Below, in pieces: positions 51,369-60,300 of a stretch of 64,000 nucleotides of DNA. Made by a program: the position numbers and the translations under genes. The notes beneath the pieces are model-generated. The model was not told the origin of the DNA, made no database searches, and was given only the letters and a program-made list of their open reading frames with translations. Positions within the stretch are counted from its first letter, which is position 1; every line of letters begins with the position of its first letter. The stretch comes from Neodiprion pinetum. Its lineage: Eukaryota; Arthropoda; Insecta; Hymenoptera; Diprionidae. The stretch covers positions 8,504,283 through 8,568,282 of the forward strand of contig NC_060234.1 of assembly GCF_021155775.2 (NCBI RefSeq), given 5' to 3'.

Positions 51369-54017
51369 GAAAGACCAGAGCAACCTCGATCCCGAAAAAA
51401 CTTCGCTCGTGAATTTGGAATTAAATGCGCAGATACAGCCGGCGGTGGCTGCGAATTCGGAAAAGGCGACTCCAAGTTCGTACGTTGTAACCACACCAAA
51501 TGCAAAGCAGGGAAGAGGAAGTGCCTTTAAACAAGTTGTCGCGGCCCTCGTTGCCCAGTTGGGAACGATCAACACTGGAATGGTATTCGGATTTTCGGCC
51601 ATTGCTATTCCGCAGATGAAATCATCGGACAGCTTTATCAAGGTTAACGATACCGTAGAGTCATGGATAGGTAATTCATTTGCTTTTTATATGTAACTAG
51701 AAATATTTTATTTTGTATTTAGATGTCCATTTTGTTATTGCAGCTCATCTTGTTCACAAATAAATTCTCTAGAAACCTCCTCGAATGTGAGTTTTTCTCT
51801 CAGAAAATCAGTTTGCAAACAAAATAAGCTCTGGTCTATCGCAATTGGGTAAAAGATACCATTTTTTCGTTTATAGATGGAAAGAAAGATTTTTTTGACG
51901 AACTTCAATTCCTTAAATAATTCAATTCCACTTTCAAGATATCGAGTTCATAATTGTTTGATCATGTCAATTTTTTTTTGTACCAAACGATAAGCATGAT
52001 GAAAGCTTAATTAACGTTTGCCCATTTCATACCGTATATTTTGTGATCTAAAAACATATTTAAATTACAAGTCTTGATCAGAATGCCCTTGTATTGCGTT
52101 GTCATAATTCGAAATCGCAAACTACAATGAGCTTAATTTTTTCAAGACGAAGGTAGAAATAGAAATGGAAAATCGTAGTAGAGCTATAAATTGTAAAATG
52201 AGGTGCAGCATTGTTATATCATGCAGTCATAACGTAGCTCTCTAAGATTAAGAAAATCGAGAAGTTGACCATTCAAGATGAGTTCAAAGACTTCGAGCAG
52301 CCTCATGTCAATCCACTTGATTGTCAATGATTTCACGTGACTTTAACTCGTCATATGAAGTCAAAGGAAACAATTTGAATTCAAGTAACTTCAGATGACT
52401 TGAAGTCAGTTGAATCCATGTATACGACTCCAACCAACCTTACGAAGTCAAAAGTCTCAGATTGAGTTCAAGCGATTTTGAAATGACTTTAGGAGATCTC
52501 ACATGAATTCATCTGACTTCACTAATTCACGTGACTTGTGCAATTGAATACAAGCCACCTTTTCGCGAAGTGTAGACCTGACTTCAATTCGGATCTAGCT
52601 AGAAGACAACAGAAAAAAACCTTTCTCGCAATTGAAAACTTGACGCAAAAGTGCTAACAGACCTCTAATTTCATTTTCAGCAAGTATCAACGCGATCGGC
52701 ACTCCAATCGGCTGCTTTCTGTCCGGTTACTTGTCAGACCTTCTGGGTAGAAAGATGACGCTGATCATAACGCAGATACCAACGCTTCTGGGATGGGTCC
52801 TAATAACCTTCGCAACGAACATCGATATGATATATGCGGGCAGGTTCTTCGTGGGTCTGGGCTCGGGGATGGTCGGTGCGCCGGCGAGAGTCTACGCCGC
52901 GGAAGTAACGCAGCCTCACCTCCGAGGAATGTTAGTGGCGATCGCGAGCGTCGGAGTGAGCACCGGTGTTCTGGTCGAGTACATTATTGGCGGTTTTCTT
53001 CATTGGCAGATATGCGCTGCCATAAGCTCCGTGGTCCCGCTAACCTCCCTGATCCTGATCTTTCTCTTCCCCGAGACCCCGTCGTACCTGATGTCGCGTC
53101 AGAAGCCGGAGCAGGCGAGACGTGCGTTAGGCAGACTCCGGGGGAAGAGCTGCAACCTGGAGCGGGAAATGGACGTGCTGATAAACTTCAGCAAGCAGAA
53201 TAAGGTCCAACACCTTTCCGGTCCGAGTGAAATCTTAAGAGCCATCCTGCAGCCCAAGGTCATAAAGCCCTTCATCGTTCTCGCCCTCTATTTCCTGATC
53301 TACCAATGGTCGGGAACCAACGCCATCACCTTCTACGCGGTTGAAATATTCCAAGCCTCAGGCGCGAAGATGGACAAAAACTACCTCACCATGATCCTCG
53401 GGGCGGTCAGACTCGTCTCGACCGTCGCTGCCTGTATTTTATGCCGAAGATGCGGCCGTCGTCCTCTGACCTTCGTGTCGTCGATTGGATGCGCACTGTC
53501 CATGCTTGGCCTCGGGATCTACAAGTTCGCCACTATGGCGGAAGCGGCGGAGGCGGCAAAGGTGGCTAAGGCTGCCGGGACGACTGACGTGATTTTGAAC
53601 AGCGCTCACTCCTGGATACCGGTGTTCTGCATATTTAGCTACACCATTTTCTGCACTCTCGGATTTTTGGTCATACCATGGGTGATGATCGGTGAGGTTT
53701 ACCCGGTTCAAGTCCGCGGAATCGTCGGAGGCCTGACCACTATGTCCGCTCACATCTTCGTATTCACGGTGGTCAAGTCCTTCCCGTTCCTGCGGGTCGC
53801 CCTTACGGAACCTGGTATCTACCTGATGTTCGGTATGATTCCGCTCCTCGGCACGGTTTATCTTTACATCTTCTTGCCGGAGACCAAGGGAAGAAGCCTT
53901 CAAGAGATCGAGGACTATTACTCCGGCAGAACGAAGACTCTGGGGCCGGCCCCCAGGTCTGTCGCACCCTCCGCACCGCAGGTCCTTGAGCCGCAGAAAG
54001 GCCAGCTCCTGCCTTGA
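51369..54017 (+). CDS. Facilitated sugar (trehalose-type) transporter, MFS family, 5' incomplete
   Basis: Two exons are clear: 51369-51670 (acceptor TTTCAG, donor GTAATT) and 52681-54017 (acceptor TTTTCAG), joined in frame as 'ESWI|ASINAIGTPIG', with stop TGA at 54015. Together they give about 545 residues. TM1 is in the first exon ('VVAALVAQLGTINTGMVFGF'). The second exon carries the sugar-porter signatures in order: 'SDLLGRK', 'YAAEVTQPHLRG', 'FPETPSYL', 'YQWSGTNAITFY', 'RRCGRRPL', 'IPWVMIGEVYPVQVRG' and 'LPETKGRSLQEIEDYY'. These place it with insect Tret1-like plasma-membrane transporters, but the substrate (trehalose, glucose or other) cannot be read from sequence. The first exon enters two bases into a codon, so an upstream exon must supply the ATG. 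Two oddities are a QWSG in place of the usual QQxSG and an Ala-rich loop ('MAEAAEAAKVAKAAG') before TM9. The last exon is much GC-richer than its surroundings. Confidence 0.93.
52260..52570. repeat. Degenerate minisatellite in transporter intron
   Basis: Words of the type 'gacttcaagt', 'gaagtcaaa' and 'cacgtgactt' recur irregularly every 12-20 bases, in both senses, just upstream of the final acceptor. The style resembles the 'gaaatc' arrays at 28.0 and 29.7 kb but the unit is different. Confidence 0.7.
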
Positions 54018-54512
54018 GTCTTGGTGTTTTACGTATTTATGTGTATGATTAATCGACGAGGGTTCAACGGCGGTCAGATTGCTTCGACGTTTTGTTGTTG
54101 GAAATATTCGACAATCCGTGACACCCAAATAGGAAAAAGACAGTGATTTAGTTTTATTTATAGTTAAATTTTATGCAAGCTCAAACCATCGCTAGGTTTC
54201 AAGTACGGATAAACCACATGCACATTGTGCACTGGCGCTATATTAGACCCTTCCAAAAGGGATGAGTTCAAGAAAGATTCGCCTATATAGGGCAGCTAGG
54301 AAAGTCTCGACTGTTTGTGTCTTGATGATAATGATCATGGTGCTACGGATGTAGATTTAAGGATTTAATCGAATTGACATTGAATAACTGTTGTTATTGA
54401 TCGCATTTAGAAACGTTACGTACCCAAGTATATGTGACAGTTATACAATTATGCATACTGTTGGAGAAATATGGTAAATTGACCTTGACTCATTTCACGT
54501 CGAACGGTTATG

Positions 54513-54518
54513 AATAAA
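54513..54518 (+). terminator. Polyadenylation signal, transporter
   Basis: AATAAA about 500 bp after the transporter stop codon is the first canonical hexamer I found on the plus strand, and would give a 3' UTR of roughly 0.5 kb (54018 to about 54535). Confidence 0.55.
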
Positions 54519-57042
54519 ATGTGTTGGCAATTGACACAATTGGCGAAACTTATTACAGCTGCTAACGTCTTTGCTCACGCGAATATTGAACCCCTAGTGA
54601 CATCTAGTGACTACTCATGATAAATGACTACCAAAAATAACTCGAATTTCTATATTGAACAATGAACACAGAACAGAACCTCGACAGTTTGTTGAAAAAC
54701 GAATGTTTACATCCTTTTAAAAGAACTTTTTACGCATCATTTATATATTTAATTTCCAACGGTAGTGTATAAGATGTATAAGTATATTGCTTAAATTTAG
54801 AACCTCAGGGATTTATTTGAGAAAATTTGTATGTGTGTAAATAATTATATTTTAAAGTACGGAGAAATCGGGTGAGTAACGATTCGGAGTCCGATCTTAC
54901 ATATAAATATTATTATACGTACGTACATGTAATATTATATTATTGTACAAATTGACCTGATGACGTACACGTAGAATGTTAACGCTGAGTTTTAGGTTTC
55001 CATCGCGAGTCGACAGGTCTCAGAAAATATACTATTGTAACAACATTTGCGAATAGTTCTACTATGAATAGTTATAGTTACGTCATGTACATCTAATTAT
55101 TTACTTTACTGCCATCACAAGAAAAATTCTCTGTACCTGATCCGACGTGATATAAAATTCATGTTAACAAATCGTAACCTGTTTGTTGTTTATTTAAAAT
55201 TAGACACTCAGAGAAGATCCATTAAAATAGTCAGTAGATCATCGTATTATCGGTGCCACAGATCAGTACTCTAATAGGCGCCTTAATACGAGCAACTGGG
55301 CATGCAAACTGATGCCCCAAGTGCCAAAGCCGCAAGTCCACGGACATTCAAATATGCGTTTTGCGCAGTCGCAGTCTTATCCAGGAGAAATTCATTCTGA
55401 TTCATCCCGTTTGATGTTAGATGTACGGTTGAGGAATCCAGCAATAGATTTGCATCCGTAATCGTTATGATTTACCAATTGATTCTCTTTTTACTCGTTC
55501 TAACACCGTCGATAACATTTCAAGTTTTCAAGTTCCGTCATTTGTGTTCCATTCGAACGTTTCACTTTCTTTATTGAACGTATAGAATCGACTCCATAGC
55601 ATTGGTACATAATGTTTAGAAAACTTTGCCATCAAAGGAAAAATAACGCAACACGGAAAAACGAAAAGTCAACTGTATTTAAAAAACGGCTATCTTAGAT
55701 TATAATTTTATTACGAAGGGATTAAATACGGATCACGAATGAATAATGCCGTAGTTCATATGATGATGACATGTATAGGCCTTTATAAGCAGAACACTTC
55801 ATTTAGCATACAGCTAGATACATAGGTATATATTATATTATATATTTTATATAATTTATAAATATTGTGAATTTAATAATGATAACAATGATAATAATAT
55901 TTTAATATATATATATATTAAAAATTATCTTAAGTAACGGATAATATTACACTGACCGATCGTGAACGCCGTTTATGTATGTATATCATGTGTGTGTGTG
56001 TGTGTGTATGTGTGTGTGTAATACACATTATATACTTGAACATTCTTTGAATCTATACAATTTATTTTAAAATATAGGTATAATATAATTAATAATTTAG
56101 CACATCCCATAACTCGTAGTATAATTTGATCGTAAGTTTCAAGATATTATTGAATTATGATTATTATTCACAAACCAGCGGCGAGTGATTTATACAGCTT
56201 TGGGTGCAACTCGTGTTTGTTGTATATGGAGATCAAACTAAACATGCATCAGGAAACACAGATTTCTATTCTTCTAGAACCTACGTGTAGCACCGGTACT
56301 ATTGTTCACTTAATCTAAATACACAATTGAAATCATCGCGGACTGTAGTTTGCTAGGTAGAAAGTATTAATTGGTTATCTTCATTGATGGCGAAGACAGT
56401 TCTGCTGTATGTTATACTCAAGCTACATAACGCAAAACCACGACTGGACAACTTCGGCAAGTACAGAGTCAATCTACGTATTTTTGACGTAACATTGTTA
56501 ATAATTATTAGAGAGAATCCGATTCGCGTTAGAACCGCTAAAAGGTTCAACAAATTGTCTCTTACAAATATACTCGATAACATTAAACTGAAAATCTTTA
56601 AATATACGTATACAAAATAATTAATTTTCAAATCATCAAATAAATTAAAGATAATAGTTATATGAAATTCACGATTGACGATAATATTATTTAAATAATT
56701 CGCAAGTCAATAACGGAAAAATAGAAAACATTAAAAGAAAAATGTACACAGTTATATCATCATTTTATCACTAATATTTTTCTTACACTCAGGTATACTC
56801 GCATTCGACATAATTTCAAAGTAGCGAATGATTTTATGAATAAACATAGTATATTGCTTGGAAATGTATGTACTACATCATATACACGTACTTCATATAT
56901 GAACACTACATCGCTATCAGCATTATCAACGCATAAATCTTTAACGAATTGTCCACCATATAGGCACTTAATTTTGGGGTATAAATTATTTCTCTCTGAT
57001 ATTCTCTCTTCCGCTTTCTATTTTTTCCTTTTTTCTTATTCA
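54519..57042. other. Convergent intergenic region, AT-rich with microsatellites
   Basis: It lies between the 3' ends of two convergent genes. (GT)n lies at about 55988-56018 and (TA)-rich stretches at 55825-55925. No gene recognised. Confidence 0.55.
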
Positions 57043-57048
57043 TTTATT
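57043..57048 (-). terminator. Candidate polyadenylation signal, Rop
   Basis: The minus strand reads AATAAA here, about 315 bp past the Rop stop codon at 57363. Transcription may continue further, since neuronal genes often use distal sites. Confidence 0.4.
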
Positions 57049-57144
57049 GGCTAAATGTCTAAAACTAATCTCTGTTATCTTCTATCAGGTTCAGGTATAA
57101 TTATCATACTTCGTCGTATACCACTGCTACAGTGTATACGTGCA

Positions 57145-57184
57145 TATACATATATATTTATATATATATATATATATATATATA
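57145..57184. repeat. TA microsatellite in presumed Rop 3' UTR
   Basis: Nearly pure TA run with two ATTT interruptions, between the Rop stop and its nearest candidate polyadenylation signal. Confidence 0.85.
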
Positions 57185-57362
57185 AGATAGGACCCGCTAA
57201 TACATATATATGAATTGACATCAAGAATTCATTATAATTCTAATCTATGGTTGATAATACTGACAAAAACCAAGGCTACAAGCACTAACTGCAGGTTCAT
57301 CAAAGAATCTTTGCGTAACGTTGATTGCAGGAATGTAATGTTATTATTTAAACGATCAGTCA

Positions 57363-60300
57363 TTACACATGCAGCTTACTCAAATCCGTTAGGAACGATT
57401 TTGGTGTGATTATGTGCGAAGAACCTGTAACACAAATCGGATACGTTTAGGGAAATTACATCTTGAGTTAGCACTACTTCAGGAGCTCGAAGTAAAAACC
57501 TGTTAAAATCGAAAATTACAGAAACTGAACTGCAAGTATCTATATGTCGTTTAACTTAAATATCATCCACGGATTAGTATGTTTTCAACTTTTTACTCTT
57601 TCTACCAGTTTTCTGTATTGGTTCTCTTTCAAAAATGCAATTTTGTAAATAATAAATTAATTCGTATTTTCTTACCGATAATGACTTCCCAATTTTTCAA
57701 TGCATTCGTTACTTCGTATGCGCAACGGATTTCCGAGAAGCAAACACCACCGACGATAAATATTATCAATCTAGGTACGTTCTTGATTGTTTGTTGACCT
57801 TTATCCTTGTGCCAGTGACCATAGCGGGCGCTGAAAATGTTGAAATTAAACTTAGGCAACCTGCAAGTGTGAAAAAAATGCCCTGAAAAACGGATAAATT
57901 TTCTATGTTTACCTAGTCGGTGCGTGATATCCGGAGCTTGCTGCCCGTCCAGCTAAAAACGGGAAATGCTTGCTATCTAGTTTATCTTCGATGCAGTCTT
58001 CCATTACATCCTTGATAATTGGAGTCCAGCGGCTCATCTGGTAAGTTTGTTCGGTTATTCTTTCTTTACGAGTTATGGTGTACATCTTTTTGCGGTTACC
58101 CTGTAGAATGCAATCGTTACATTAGGTGTAAGCAAGTTATTTCGTCTGTAATGGAGTTGATTGAAAAAATGACTACAAAATCACAGTAATCGGAAGAAAA
58201 TTTCACTGTGGACAGCATTAAGGTCTGCGAGCACTATGCGGCACAGCATGGCACAGCACTGAGTGGAAGCTGACTGAAATATTATGCAACTGTACCCTGG
58301 GGAAAAAGTTCATGTGATAAATCGCATACCAGACCTACTTTAATTTCTAACTTCCCGTTTCCGTTTTTTTTTTCAAAGAAAAAAAGAGGTTATTGTTATC
58401 ACCCCGGAAGTGAAAAAATTGAGTTTTCGTTAGATATCGATGTTTCAAGACTTATGAGTGGGAAATTCGTCGGTGAAGGTTAATTTTTGACAGGAGTAAA
58501 ACCGTTAGGGTTCATTTGGCAACGTTTCGGCTGGGCCCAGCCAGCCATCATCAGGAACACTTAATAGACATTTCTAAGCGCTTAGATAGGACTTCATGAT
58601 ATGGCTACCACGGAGGAAGTTCCAAACTAAATAAACCATTGTGGAGTAAAATTGAACGAATCTACCAAATTTTTGGCCGTTTGAAATCGATAACGTAACT
58701 CTTAATCTTATTTTGAGTCTCATTTTATTCAGTATTTTAGTCTCTTTTTCATTGCTCTAATCACTTTGAGTGATTTTTATTTTAAATAACTATTTGCACT
58801 TACTTCTACCACGACGTTGATACCAAGATTCGCCATATTGACGATGGTCTGCTTGTCGTCCGGGGATATTTGGGCGTGGTGAACAAGACGGTTCAAATTT
58901 TCCTCTGTAATGCCGTTCTTGCTGATAACGTAAAGCGCTATTATACGTAGTTTGTCTGTGTTGTCGACAGTTTGATCGAGTAAAATTGGCGTAATATTAC
59001 GCATGTGATCCTTTATGCGCTCTCCTTCTGCATCCGTTCCCATCGCCAAGTCCTGTAAAATATGAAGATAAATTTTTCAACCTCGTCAAGTATATTTATT
59101 ACTACAATTTCCCATCTGTTATTGTTACATCCCAAAATCGCGTGAGATCTTTTGGTATTATGATGAAGTAATTCGATTGATGTCAATGTGAAAAATTTTG
59201 GTGAGTCACTAGATTTCTCGAGATTCAGATCCCAATTATTCAAGGTAAAGTAATATTTCTTAGCATCTTGACTTTCCAGCTAACTTGTTTTCAATCTGAA
59301 ATAAAATACAAATTCTACGCGAATTATGTGACAATGATTGGCAATGTAGCTGACGTGAGAGAATGGGATGCATTGTTACATAATTCATTTCCTTTAGATC
59401 GAAAACAAGTTAGCCGGAAGGTTAAGCGATTAATGATATTGCTGTACAAATGCAAAGTGTCAATAGTATTTTGAATGTAATGATACAAATAATATGCATA
59501 CCTGTTCAACTTTGCAAAGCTTATCGACGTTTCCCTGGTAACGTTTCATACAATCTTCGGCAAGATGTAAATGTGTCGCGTATTTGCTGAGCTCTTTTTG
59601 GTACTGTGGCATCTTCTTAATCATCAGCGAAAGATCTCTCATGCTTTGCTTGTCCCCCTGTGGCATCCTCTTAGATTCCGTAAACTTCTTCAGGTTCTTT
59701 GTTACATTTCTGGGTACAATAAAATTATGAATTCATCGATATTAGGAAGCAAGGCATATAAACATATGTACTACAAAAGACTACGGGCACTCACTGGGAT
59801 ACGACAGCTATGTGCTGATGCCGGAGATCGACCCATAACTCGTCGTTTTCATCAAGTAATACTTCTTTTTCAGCTTGTCCAGCGGATGCTTCGTACCTAA
59901 TTGAGTAATAAACATGATTAGCAAGTCGTCAATGCAAATCGAATAACAATATATGGGGTTTTTTTATGTTAGTGGGGCCATTGTTTCTGACTATATCTCA
60001 TCTTTCTTACGAAATGAAAAGTAGATTTTTTAAAAAGTCTAGTTTTCAACAAATTTCACAACTTAGGATTGGAAATTTAAAAACATTTGGCAGATGTTTT
60101 TCTGGGCTAACGTGAAAATACGGGAAAATTCTTTTAAGAATGGATGAAAAAAAAAAAAAAGGTGCGACATGGATACTCTACGATAATTGCTAAACCAAAT
60201 TGTAAGACGTACTTGTACACATCATTCTCTATCTCTAGTAAATCATAGGCCATAGCCTGTAGAGTGAGTTCGTGTAGAAGTGGTGAGACAGAGTCGAATC

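Noticed and set aside
51349..51696. Contiguous 115-codon ORF as the complete first exon of the transporter
   Set aside because: It begins at GTG, not ATG, reads through the acceptor TTTCAG at its 5' end and through the donor at 51671 at its 3' end. The spliced model joins in frame with conserved sequence.
52793..53203. 136-codon plus-strand frame inside the transporter exon
   Set aside because: It is an out-of-frame shadow of the transporter coding sequence.
53439..54128. 229-codon open frame on the minus strand over the transporter
   Set aside because: It is the antisense shadow of the GC-rich transporter exon. Its translation is low-complexity, with no known domain, while the plus strand has full transporter signatures.
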